A stretch of DNA of 27,634 nt from a virus. Of the stretch, positions 20,076 through 27,526 are shown one piece after another; the first letter of the stretch is position 1, and each line of letters begins with the position of its first letter. Location: IMG/VR virus record IMGVR_UViG_3300031669_000193, positions 1 to 27,634 of that record. One strand, given 5' to 3'. Made by a program: the position numbers and the translations under genes. Below the pieces are notes generated by a model, which saw nothing but the letters and a program-made list of their open reading frames with translations, had not been told where the DNA came from and ran no database searches.

Positions 20076-20257
20076 GAGGATCGGTAGTTAAGAGGATCAA
20101 GCGATTCGTGCGGACGCTGAAGCTCGTGCCGGATGTGCAGATCGTTAACGGAGGAGGAACTAAGGTACACACTGGCCCGGCGAGGGCGATCGCTCAGGCC
20201 AAGGTTGCGCACCGTTCGGTGCCGCGTCCCAAACGCTCACGGCTGTGGGCCACGTAG
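20072..20257 (+). CDS. Basic small protein, 61 aa
   Basis: ATG 20072 overlaps the previous stop (ATGA) with GGGAGG upstream. The product is very basic (MRGSVVKRIKRFVRTLKLVP at the start, RPKRSRL at the end) without cysteines. It could bind DNA or RNA, but there is no recognisable motif. It ends just before the AGGAGGA of the next gene. Confidence 0.55.
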   Translation: MRGSVVKRIKRFVRTLKLVPDVQIVNGGGTKVHTGPARAIAQAKVAHRSVPRPKRSRLWAT

Positions 20258-20265
20258 GAGGAATG

Positions 20266-20673
20266 ATGGCTGCTAAGAAAGAGAAGAAGTCGAAGGTCAA
20301 GACGGATGAGGTCATGCTGGCGTTCGGCTGCGCGGAGAAGGCGATCGAGATCCTAGACAAGGTCATGCAGGAGCACGACTTCGGCCACGTGAAGTATGCC
20401 GACATTCAGGAGGTCCGGAAACAGATCGGTGTTGCTCGTGAATCATTGGCCGCTGCGGCTAAGAAGCAAAGCGAGCACGCGCCGCTAGCTGGCAGTGGTC
20501 GTGATCTAGATCCGGGAGCTGGCGACGACTCGAGCGAAGGCGACTATACCCAGTGCGACAAGTGCGGAGGCACAGCGCACCCGACGCAGGAGAAGGAGAT
20601 CGACGGGAAGAAATTCAATATCTGCGCTGAGTGCGTGGAGAAGGAGGTCGACAATGGAAGCTCCGACGAATGA
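20266..20673 (+). CDS. Zinc-ribbon protein with helical N-terminus, 135 aa
   Basis: ATG 20266 is favoured over ATG 20263 because AGGAGGA ends at 20262; the frame's earlier GTG 20245 lies in the previous gene. A Lys-rich start leads to a helical region (EVMLAFGCAEKAIEILDKVM), an Asp/Gly/Ser linker, then CDKCGG ... CAECVEKE, a single CxxC...CxxC zinc ribbon near the C-terminus. Function unknown. The next gene starts inside its last 20 bases. Confidence 0.7.
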   Translation: MAAKKEKKSKVKTDEVMLAFGCAEKAIEILDKVMQEHDFGHVKYADIQEVRKQIGVARESLAAAAKKQSEHAPLAGSGRDLDPGAGDDSSEGDYTQCDKCGGTAHPTQEKEIDGKKFNICAECVEKEVDNGSSDE

Positions 20674-20962
20674 GCAGCTCGATAAGCTGATGGAAGACAT
20701 AGAAGCGCACGTTGAGGACGGATATAGTCTGTGGGATAAGTTCCGCAAGTGGTTATGCGGAGATCTGATCGAGCGGGAGATCGGCATCACGCTGATCGCC
20801 GTAAGGCGCGCACTCGGTCGGCAGATACAGGCCAACCCGCGCGACCACAATCAGTTAAGCCAGTTTCACCAATGGCTTAGTTCTGCGCTCGGGCCATTCT
20901 TCACCAAGGCATGGGACTACCTCAGGGAACACGGCATCGATTGGAAAACTAGCGAGCAATGA
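20654..20962 (+). CDS. Hypothetical helical protein, 102 aa
   Basis: ATG 20654 is supported by AAGGAGG eight bases upstream; it overlaps the zinc-ribbon gene by 20 bases. All-helical in appearance, with several Trp (SLWDKFRKWLCGDLIER, FHQWLSSALGPFFTKAWDYL). The C-terminal half may be amphipathic. It is coupled by ATGA to the MuF protein, which suggests a head-morphogenesis role, but no family is recognised. Confidence 0.65.
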   Translation: MEAPTNEQLDKLMEDIEAHVEDGYSLWDKFRKWLCGDLIEREIGITLIAVRRALGRQIQANPRDHNQLSQFHQWLSSALGPFFTKAWDYLREHGIDWKTSEQ

Positions 20963-23016
20963 AAAGCCAGTATCCCATACATCTCGAGCGCAGCTTATCG
21001 AGAATATGGGCGGCCTACATTGAACGCTTTTTCCAAGTCATGCTGCAGCTTGTCCGGAAGCAGTATGAGAAGGATCTCCCCGTCGATCCCCAGCAACAGG
21101 TAGCCGCCGATTCTCTCAACGAAGATCTGATCGCATTCATCAATACGATTGATGGCACGGATCACGCCGCCACCGGCGCCGTCGTCGACATCGAAGGCAC
21201 CAAAGTATCAAAGAGCATGGTGCAGAGCATCCGGCGCACCATGCGCGAGATCGACACGTGGAGCTTTGACACGACCAAGGCTGCGGTGCAACGCATCGAC
21301 GTGCGGAAAGGCACGGAGCTAGCCGTGGACGTCTTCCGCGAGACTCCGGCGCTGAATAATATCCTGCGGAGTAGGGCGGTCGAGAACGCCAAGCTGATTA
21401 AAGGACTACAGACAACGCAGGCGAAGAAAATCGCCGGAGCTGTCCGGCAGAGCCTGACAAAGGGAACCTCCCTAAAGAAGTTAGAGGCGCGACTCCGGAA
21501 GATCGGCAACGTCGACAAGAATAAGGCGCGATTCTGGGCCGTCGACCAGCTGGGGACGCTCAACGCGGACCTCAACGAAGAGCGTCACAAGGGCGCCGGG
21601 TTCCCCGGCTATATTTGGTGGACCTCCCTGGACAACCGAGTCCGTGATACTCATGCTGAGCGGCATGGTAATTTCTATGAGTATGGGAAGACCGACACTG
21701 ACCCGGGCCGGCCTTACCGTTGCCGGTGCCATGCGGAGCCGGCGTTCGGACCCGAGGACGCTCAGACCGAGATGCAGAAGGCGCGGGATCTTAATATCAT
21801 GAAGCGGGAACGTCGAGCGTTTGGGCAGCCGACAGAAGCCTTGAACGATCTAATCGTAAGCGCCAAGCCAACCAACCTTATTTCATTCAAAGCCGTGCCA
21901 TCATCTAATTTATCCGCGCTCAAGACAATCGAGCTCAGAGAGATGGCGAAGGAACGCGGGATCAAATACTTTCGCGTGATGAATAAAGAGGAGCTTCAGG
22001 TCGTTCTTACGAATCCGGATCGTGTAGAGGAAATCGCTATGATAGCAAAGGCCCGGTGGCAGAAGTTGCCGGTGCCTAATCCTAAGGGTGCAATTACATC
22101 TTTAGAGGTAGAACTGAACCGCAAGAGCGTCCGTGCATTGCAGATGGAGGCTAACAAAAAGGGCATCAAGAACTTCCGCGTGATGAATAAGGAACAACTG
22201 GTGCGTGTTTTATCTGATCCATCTGAGTATGACAAGGTCCAGCGGGAGCTTAAGGTAAAGCTGGCGGCTGCCGGCAGAGTGAGAGGTCGCAAGGTAGGCA
22301 CTACGAAGTTCGACGATCTGAAGCTGAGCCGCGAAGCTGCAAAGAGAGAGGAGTCGATCAACAATATTCTGGACAGGGTTTCCGCAAATGGAAGGCGTTC
22401 AGGCGGTAAGCTAAGAACAGAATTCAAGGAGTATTTGAATGAACTAACAACGAAACAAGTACAGACGGCAGAGAAGTTCCTGCAGGAGATCAGAGATTAT
22501 GATACGTGGAAAGATGCAGTATTAGATTTAGGGCTGAGTGACACTAAAGAATTCACCGGATTGTATTTCGATCAGAAGATGGTAATAGTTGGCAGCAAGA
22601 TGAGACGAGATACATTCACGCATGAATTCGCTCACTTCCTAGATGATATGTTTGGAGTGACATCCATTTCTAAAGGCAAGGCCAGCCGAAAGCTGCGCGA
22701 TGCTGTGGATGTAGCGTTCGAAAGATCCCGCGAGCGGGCGCTTAAGAAGCTAAAGAAATTATCGCCAAGGGTATACAAGGATATCACCAACACGGTAGAT
22801 GTAGATTGGAAAGACGAGCAGGTCTACGGGGCATTCTTCAAGTGGCGAGCGGAAGAAGCGAAGATCATCAGTGGGTATTCGCTTTACGATAGGGGCGAGT
22901 ACTGGGCCGAATCCGTGATGTATTACATGGAGAAAGGCAACTGGCTGATCAGGCAAGAGCCAGGTCTGTATAAGCTTCTCAAAGAAGAAATATTTGATGG
23001 GAAGGAATTCTTATGA
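20959..23016 (+). CDS. MuF-type head-morphogenesis protein fused to HExxH metallopeptidase domain
   Basis: A 685-residue minor head protein. Residues ~1-265 are the SPP1 gp7/MuF region, with the diagnostic WWTSLDNRVRDTHAERHG (220-237) and PGRPYRCRC (249-257). Residues 321-355 and 390-425 are two similar ~35-residue repeats sharing GIKxFRVMNKEEL/QL, like SAP/Rho-N helical hairpins. Residues ~450-685 carry HEFAH at 555-559 and an E651 candidate third ligand (YWAESVMYYM), the layout of a gluzincin zinc peptidase. MuF proteins with variable C-terminal enzyme or toxin domains are known; here the domain could act on head proteins or be delivered with the DNA. The C-terminal coding part is more AT-rich than the MuF part, suggesting a later addition. 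Confidence 0.88.
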   Translation: MKSQYPIHLERSLSRIWAAYIERFFQVMLQLVRKQYEKDLPVDPQQQVAADSLNEDLIAFINTIDGTDHAATGAVVDIEGTKVSKSMVQSIRRTMREIDTWSFDTTKAAVQRIDVRKGTELAVDVFRETPALNNILRSRAVENAKLIKGLQTTQAKKIAGAVRQSLTKGTSLKKLEARLRKIGNVDKNKARFWAVDQLGTLNADLNEERHKGAGFPGYIWWTSLDNRVRDTHAERHGNFYEYGKTDTDPGRPYRCRCHAEPAFGPEDAQTEMQKARDLNIMKRERRAFGQPTEALNDLIVSAKPTNLISFKAVPSSNLSALKTIELREMAKERGIKYFRVMNKEELQVVLTNPDRVEEIAMIAKARWQKLPVPNPKGAITSLEVELNRKSVRALQMEANKKGIKNFRVMNKEQLVRVLSDPSEYDKVQRELKVKLAAAGRVRGRKVGTTKFDDLKLSREAAKREESINNILDRVSANGRRSGGKLRTEFKEYLNELTTKQVQTAEKFLQEIRDYDTWKDAVLDLGLSDTKEFTGLYFDQKMVIVGSKMRRDTFTHEFAHFLDDMFGVTSISKGKASRKLRDAVDVAFERSRERALKKLKKLSPRVYKDITNTVDVDWKDEQVYGAFFKWRAEEAKIISGYSLYDRGEYWAESVMYYMEKGNWLIRQEPGLYKLLKEEIFDGKEFL

Positions 23017-23297
23017 GGTACGCAATGATCGCGCGGGAGATTAAAGGCCGGATGGAACCGGTCGGCACGATTGATTTAGATAAGGACGGCTTTTCGTTCG
23101 AGACTAGCGACGCGAAGCTTTCAAGATTGCTGGGCCGTGTGAGGAAGAATGGTCTCCAAGTGATCGGCCCTCCGGGAAGCGAGGGTCCGGGCATTCATGC
23201 GGTGAACGTTATCCAGAAGAAAATCACTGAGGATACAACCGCGTTGCTGGAGCACGAGCTGCTAGTGAATGAATATTACTGGTGGGAGGAAATATGA
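23013..23297 (+). CDS. Small hypothetical protein after MuF, 94 aa
   Basis: ATGA overlap with the MuF-peptidase gene and with the next gene. Alternating beta/alpha pattern (MIAREIKGRMEPVGTIDLDK, GLQVIGPPGSEGPGIHAVNV), acidic C-terminus with WWEEI. No family recognised. Its place directly after a MuF protein with a variable enzyme domain is where an immunity or accessory gene would lie, but nothing in the sequence shows this. Confidence 0.6.
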   Translation: MRYAMIAREIKGRMEPVGTIDLDKDGFSFETSDAKLSRLLGRVRKNGLQVIGPPGSEGPGIHAVNVIQKKITEDTTALLEHELLVNEYYWWEEI

Positions 23298-23767
23298 CGC
23301 TGGCCAAGAAAGATATACTCAGCAAGAAGCGTGAAGTCACGGCGTTGCGCGAGTCGATGATTTACTTCCTGATCAGAGGTAATGATATTGTCTACATCGG
23401 TCAGACAAAGGTTGGTCTCTCGCGTGTGCTAGTCCATGCATCTGACAAGGCATTCGATTCGTTCTTCTCTATTGATTGCCCGGAGGCGCAGCTCGACGAG
23501 ATGGAGTCGCGGTATATTAAGAAGTTCGCGCCGCTGCACAACATAAAAGGTCTTGGTAGCAAACCTCCTGAAAAGGAACGACCGCTAGAGTTGCAAGATT
23601 TCTACACGATAAAAGAGGCGGCAGGACAGCTCAGAGTCACACCGCGCACCATCCTCCGCTGGTGCCATGCTAAGAAGATCGGGTATTTCAAACCATCCGC
23701 GAAGGTCTTTCTAATTCCACGAGACGATATTCTCCGGCTCTTGTCGGGTGAAACCATAAAGGATTAG
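23294..23767 (+). CDS. GIY-YIG nuclease domain fused to excisionase-like HTH
   Basis: A 157-residue protein starting at ATG 23294 (ATGA junction; the frame's GTG 23282 is less likely). Residues 20-85 carry a GIY-YIG-type domain: Y24 (SMIYFLIRG), YIG at 34-36, R44, E71 (LDEMESRYI) and N83 (LHN), all catalytic positions filled. Residues ~102-150 are a MerR/excisionase-type HTH (FYTIKEAAGQLRVTPRTILR, then FLIPRDDILRLL). A DNA-binding domain after the nuclease resembles homing endonucleases or small phage regulators. It is the last gene before the capsid promoter, which it might regulate (inference). Confidence 0.78.
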   Translation: MTLAKKDILSKKREVTALRESMIYFLIRGNDIVYIGQTKVGLSRVLVHASDKAFDSFFSIDCPEAQLDEMESRYIKKFAPLHNIKGLGSKPPEKERPLELQDFYTIKEAAGQLRVTPRTILRWCHAKKIGYFKPSAKVFLIPRDDILRLLSGETIKD

Positions 23768-23838
23768 TCGTTTCGTGTCTTTTCGCGACATTCGCGGACA
23801 AAATCAGTCCGGAAAGATTAGCCTGCAACACTTAGTAT

Positions 23839-23866
23839 TTGACAGCGAAATGAGCCATGCTAATAT
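23839..23866 (+). promoter_or_regulatory. Sigma70-type promoter of the capsid operon
   Basis: TTGACA (23839-23844, perfect -35), 16-base spacer, TAATAT (23861-23866) with an extended TGC just upstream. The expected transcript start, about seven bases after the -10, falls on the ATG at 23873. The gap 23768-23872 holds nothing else that I can name except partial TTCGCG repeats at 23782-23796. Confidence 0.75.
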
Positions 23867-23874
23867 AGGCTCAT
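23850..23874. promoter_or_regulatory. Inverted repeat over the -10 and start codon (candidate operator)
   Basis: ATGAGCC (23850-23856) and GGCTCAT (23868-23874) are perfect inverted 7-base arms with an 11-base centre. The palindrome covers the -10 box and the first two bases of the ATG. It could be a repressor site. In a transcript starting farther upstream, the same repeat would form a hairpin hiding the start codon. Confidence 0.65.
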
Positions 23875-25141
23875 GACTGTAACGATTACCCGATCATTCT
23901 TCTGTGTTGATGTTGGCACCCTCGAGGTTGTCCAGACTGGTGAAGGCTTCCTGAAAGCCAGAATAACGGTCGCCAAGCTGGGCGTTTTCCCTTACATCGA
24001 AGATGGAGACATCGTCTGGAAGGCAAAACTTCCGGAAGATCTGTTCTCTGAGGAAACCGTGGATAGCATCCGTGGGGTTCCTTTTGTCGAGGACCACCCG
24101 ATGGAGAATGGAAAGCCACTCTTGCTGAATCCGGACAACGCGAAGTTCTTCACCCGAGGGAATGTGTCGGAGCCTAGAATCGTTGGCGATAAACTGCAGG
24201 CGTTAGCAACGGTGACTGACAGGGAGTCGATCGACAAGATACAGCGCGGAGAGAAGCGCGAAGTCTCGATCGGGTTCGTGTTCGACGAGGAGATCCGCAT
24301 GGGCTCCTACGACGGGAAGCCGTTCGAGCGGGTGCAGAAAAATATTCGAGTGAATCATATCGCTCATGTTGAGGCGGGACGTGCAGGTCCGGAAGTGAGA
24401 ATCCATGTAGACAAAAAGGAGTGTATCATGACGGGAGAAAAAGGTGCAGCCGCAGGGCAGAAGGGCAAAGCCACGGACGCCGACAAGACGTTCAGCTATC
24501 GCTTATACGATGGCAGCAAGGACATCAATGTCGACTCCGTCGCGCACACGGAGCTGATGAATCTTCGAGACATGCTCAAGGAGTACGACGAGAAGATCAA
24601 GCAGTTCGAGATGGACGCGAAGGATCAGAAGGGTTCCGACGCGAAGGGTAAGGTCGAGGTTGACAAGGCCATCGAAGAGGCGACCAAGGAGATCCAGACC
24701 AAGCTAGACGTTTCGGAAGACAAGGTCAAGAAGCTCACGAGCGAGCTGAAGACATCGCGCGATGAGATGCCGAAGCTGGTCGCGGAGAAGGCCAAGGTCA
24801 TGAAGCAGCTGGAAGAGGACGCGAGGATCGCCGGTGTGGAGAGCATCGATGGTCTGGACGACCGCCAGATCAAGCTTCAGATCTGCGCCAAGCTCCTGCC
24901 CTTCGCTGATGGTGTTTCGACGGACAGTTTGAGCGACGAACGCATCGGTGCGCAGTACGAGGCAGCGATGCAGATGAAGCGCGAGCTGGTAAACAAGGCC
25001 GATGGCGGGAAGCCTGCTGGTGACTCCGCTGCGGCACTCGACGACGACGCCATCGAGGCGAAGCGCTCGGCGCTGAGCGACGTCTTCGATCGCACCCAAG
25101 AGAAGCTCTCGGGTGACTCCGGAAAAGGAGGTGACCAGTAA
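23873..25141 (+). CDS. DUF2213-type prohead protein (protease/scaffold candidate)
   Basis: The 422-residue protein has an N-terminal domain (about 1-190) with LKARITVAKLGVFPYIEDGD, a PFVEDHPMENGKP segment, VSIGFVFDEE and NHIAHVEAGRAGPEVRIHVD, in the order of DUF2213 proteins as I know them, thought to be phage maturation proteases. The C-terminal part (~195-422) is a charged coiled coil (KEIQTKLDVSEDKVKKLTSE), fit for a scaffold. A single chain with both roles is common in phages. It lies between MuF and the capsid protein, as expected. There is no Shine-Dalgarno: the -10 lies six bases before the ATG, and no later in-frame ATG/GTG precedes the conserved domain. Confidence 0.8.
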   Translation: MTVTITRSFFCVDVGTLEVVQTGEGFLKARITVAKLGVFPYIEDGDIVWKAKLPEDLFSEETVDSIRGVPFVEDHPMENGKPLLLNPDNAKFFTRGNVSEPRIVGDKLQALATVTDRESIDKIQRGEKREVSIGFVFDEEIRMGSYDGKPFERVQKNIRVNHIAHVEAGRAGPEVRIHVDKKECIMTGEKGAAAGQKGKATDADKTFSYRLYDGSKDINVDSVAHTELMNLRDMLKEYDEKIKQFEMDAKDQKGSDAKGKVEVDKAIEEATKEIQTKLDVSEDKVKKLTSELKTSRDEMPKLVAEKAKVMKQLEEDARIAGVESIDGLDDRQIKLQICAKLLPFADGVSTDSLSDERIGAQYEAAMQMKRELVNKADGGKPAGDSAAALDDDAIEAKRSALSDVFDRTQEKLSGDSGKGGDQ

Positions 25142-25635
25142 TGAGCATCATCGAAAAAGGTCTAGAGTCGGAAGCACCCCGGAAGCTCGGCGAAGTGCCG
25201 ATCAACCATCCGGCGCAGTTTGCTAAGACACTGGTCGCTGAAGACGCGGTCGGGTTTGGCCGCGCGGTCATGCTCGGTACGGCTGGTGATCAGGGCAAGA
25301 TCTACGCAGGGGCCAGTAAAGCCTTCGAGGGCGTAAGCGCGAAGAGCTTCGAGGCCAGCGACATAGACAACGAGGCCTACAGCGATGGCGATGTGATGGG
25401 TGTCATCGACGAGGGCTACGTGCAGGTCTACGTTGAGGAAGCGGTGTCCAAGGGTGACCCCGTCCGGGTCCGGCACACAGCCGATACCGGAAAATACGCT
25501 GGTGATTTCGCTACCACCGCCGATGCGGGCAAGACCGCGTTGCTGGTCGGCGCGGAGTTTGCCAGTGAGACGACCGCAGCCGGGATCGCAGCGATTAAGT
25601 TAACCCCGCCGTTCGAGACGACGGACGACGTCTAA
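25141..25635 (+). CDS. Structural cement/head decoration protein 1
   Basis: Behind AAAGGAGGTG, sharing the A of the upstream TAA. The 164-residue protein is beta-rich, with FGRAVMLGTAGDQGKIYAGA, SDGDVMGVIDEGYVQVYVEE, SKGDPVRVRHTADT and an Ala/Thr-rich end. The layout fits the phage structural-cement family that stabilises the shell surface. The next gene is its paralog. Identification is by pattern and position between protease/scaffold and capsid. Confidence 0.75.
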   Translation: MSIIEKGLESEAPRKLGEVPINHPAQFAKTLVAEDAVGFGRAVMLGTAGDQGKIYAGASKAFEGVSAKSFEASDIDNEAYSDGDVMGVIDEGYVQVYVEEAVSKGDPVRVRHTADTGKYAGDFATTADAGKTALLVGAEFASETTAAGIAAIKLTPPFETTDDV

Positions 25636-25651
25636 TCGCTGAGGAGGAACT

Positions 25652-26569
25652 ATGTCTATAATCGAGAGAGCCCTGTTCAACGAGAGGCCGCGAAATGCTG
25701 GCGAAATATCCATCGCCCATCCGTCGACCTTCATCTCGTCGCTCATAGCCGATGGTAAGATCCAGTTCGGCAGAGCGGTGATGTATGGAAGCGATGGACA
25801 GCATGGCGCGAACTTCGCGGGCGCAGGGAAGAAGTTCAAAGGTGTGTCGGCTCGGTCATTCGAGGCATCGGGCCTTGATACCGTAGACGCCATCACCGGC
25901 ACGGTCGGCGAGTACGCAGCGAAGGATATGCTGGGTGTTGTGGAAGAAGGGTTCGTCGCCGTTTACGTGGAAGAGGCGGTTACTCCTACGGATGCAGTCC
26001 GGATCCGGCACAGCCAAGAGGCCAAGAGTTCAGGCTATCAGGAGATCTCGTCTACACCCACGACGTTTGTCGGCGCGACTGTCCCGGCGATCGCGAGTGC
26101 CACTTACGATCTCGACGTGACGATCGACGGTGGAGGTCTGAACCAGCTTGCGGTGGCCATCCTCGTTACGGATGACTGGGACACAATAGCTGCGGCTATT
26201 CAGTCCGCATTGCAGACCGCGACGGGTAACGCAGATCTGGCGGTGATCATCGGCGGGAAGATGCTGGTCACATCCAACTCTATCGGCGCTACCTCGACGG
26301 TTTTGATTGCAGCAGGGACGGCCGGGTCCGGAGGCGGCGACTTGCTCGCCTACATCGATGCGAGTGTGGCGAACATGACCGTCACCATCGAGGCCGCGGT
26401 GCCGGGAAGCGACGACCCCAGCGCGATCAAAGAGCCGGGAAACTTTGCGACCACTTCTGAGGCAGGCAAGACCACGCTGCTGAAGGGTGCCAAGTTTGTG
26501 GGTCAAACGAGCGGCCCCGGACTGGTGATACTGAAGCTCGAGCCGCCAACAAAAACGACGGATGACTAA
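25652..26569 (+). CDS. Structural cement protein 2, with inserted domain
   Basis: A 305-residue paralog of the preceding gene. Both start MSIIE and share FGRAVM, KxFxGVSAxSFEAS, GVxxEGxVxVYVEEAV and the ending NFATTxxAGKTxLLxGAxF ... LKLxPPxxTTDD. Between VRIRHSQEAKSSGYQ (about 130) and the shared NFATTSEAGKT (about 267), the second protein carries ~125 extra residues: YDLDVTIDGGGLNQLAVAIL, WDTIAAAIQSAL, GKMLVTSNSIGATSTVLIAA. This segment resembles a tail-sheath/DUF3383-type repeat, with modest confidence. Strong AGGAGGAAC before ATG 25652. Confidence 0.8.
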   Translation: MSIIERALFNERPRNAGEISIAHPSTFISSLIADGKIQFGRAVMYGSDGQHGANFAGAGKKFKGVSARSFEASGLDTVDAITGTVGEYAAKDMLGVVEEGFVAVYVEEAVTPTDAVRIRHSQEAKSSGYQEISSTPTTFVGATVPAIASATYDLDVTIDGGGLNQLAVAILVTDDWDTIAAAIQSALQTATGNADLAVIIGGKMLVTSNSIGATSTVLIAAGTAGSGGGDLLAYIDASVANMTVTIEAAVPGSDDPSAIKEPGNFATTSEAGKTTLLKGAKFVGQTSGPGLVILKLEPPTKTTDD

Positions 26570-26580
26570 GGAGGCATAAC

Positions 26581-27525
26581 ATGCCCGAAGTATTACAGGA
26601 AGATCTAAGGCAAATATCCAACACGCTGTATTCACCCCGCGAACAGGAGCTAAAGACTCGCCAGCTCCTGCGTATAACGCGTGATTATGACGCGTTTGCG
26701 GACGTGATCGGCTACGACGTCTACGACCGCACAGGCAGCGCCATCGTGCTGGCAGCCGGTGCGGATGCGAAGGACATCCCTTTCGTAGGTGACAACCTCG
26801 AGCGTTTCACGCAGCAGGTCTACACCGTAGCGACCGGGATCCGTTTCACCAAGTCGGAACGCGATGCTGTTGAGTCGCGCAGGCGCAGGGCGATCGGCCC
26901 GGCACCCCAGCTCGACCAGCGGCGCGTGGCAACTGCCCGGCGCTATTGCTTCGAGAAGGAGCACAAACTGACGTTCGCCGGTGACTCTGCGGTCGGCATC
27001 AAGGGCCTTTTCGACGCCTCTTTCTACGGCGCCAACAAGGGCACCAAAGAGGACGTTGCAGAGGGATCGTTCGGCGGGACCGCCGCGCAGAACCGACTCT
27101 GGGTAAACAAGACGCCGCAGGAAATCCTTGATGACCTCTTGCAAGCCAAGATCGTCGTCGAGGACGGAGAGCTGTTCGAGTCGAAGGTGCTGGTGATCAG
27201 CACCAAAGCGAAGAACCGGCTCTTGAAGCCCTATTCCAACACGTCGCCAATGACCACGCTGAAGTGGCTGGCGACTGAGGGGATGTACTTCAACCAAGTG
27301 ATCACCACCAACGTCATGACCTCGACTTACAACGGTGACAGCGTTGATTATTTCATGGTGCTGGACAACGATCCGGAGATCGTCGAGCTGGCCACCACGC
27401 AGGACATCACGCTGCTGCCAGCGGTCTTTGACATGCTTCAGACGTCGAAGCAGGCAGTGATCATGAAGACAGGCGGCCCCATCGTCCGTCACCCGGCAGC
27501 TTTCTACATCGGCAAAGGGGTGTAG
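26581..27525 (+). CDS. Major capsid protein (DUF2184/encapsulin-like)
   Basis: Forms the icosahedral shell. The 314-residue protein has an N-terminal RQISNTLYSPREQELKTRQL and DYDAFADVIGYDVYDRTGSA, a central VDV-like beta region, KEHKLTFAGDSAVGIKGLFD, the P-domain helix (TPQEILDDLLQAKIVVEDG), and a C-terminal LPAVFDMLQTSKQAVIMKTG followed by GPIVRHPAAFYIGKGV. This course fits DUF2184-type HK97-fold capsid proteins. No N-terminal cleaved delta domain is obvious. AAGGAGGCAT lies upstream of ATG 26581. The family usually follows a cement protein, as here. Confidence 0.87.
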   Translation: MPEVLQEDLRQISNTLYSPREQELKTRQLLRITRDYDAFADVIGYDVYDRTGSAIVLAAGADAKDIPFVGDNLERFTQQVYTVATGIRFTKSERDAVESRRRRAIGPAPQLDQRRVATARRYCFEKEHKLTFAGDSAVGIKGLFDASFYGANKGTKEDVAEGSFGGTAAQNRLWVNKTPQEILDDLLQAKIVVEDGELFESKVLVISTKAKNRLLKPYSNTSPMTTLKWLATEGMYFNQVITTNVMTSTYNGDSVDYFMVLDNDPEIVELATTQDITLLPAVFDMLQTSKQAVIMKTGGPIVRHPAAFYIGKGV

Positions 27526-27526
27526 A

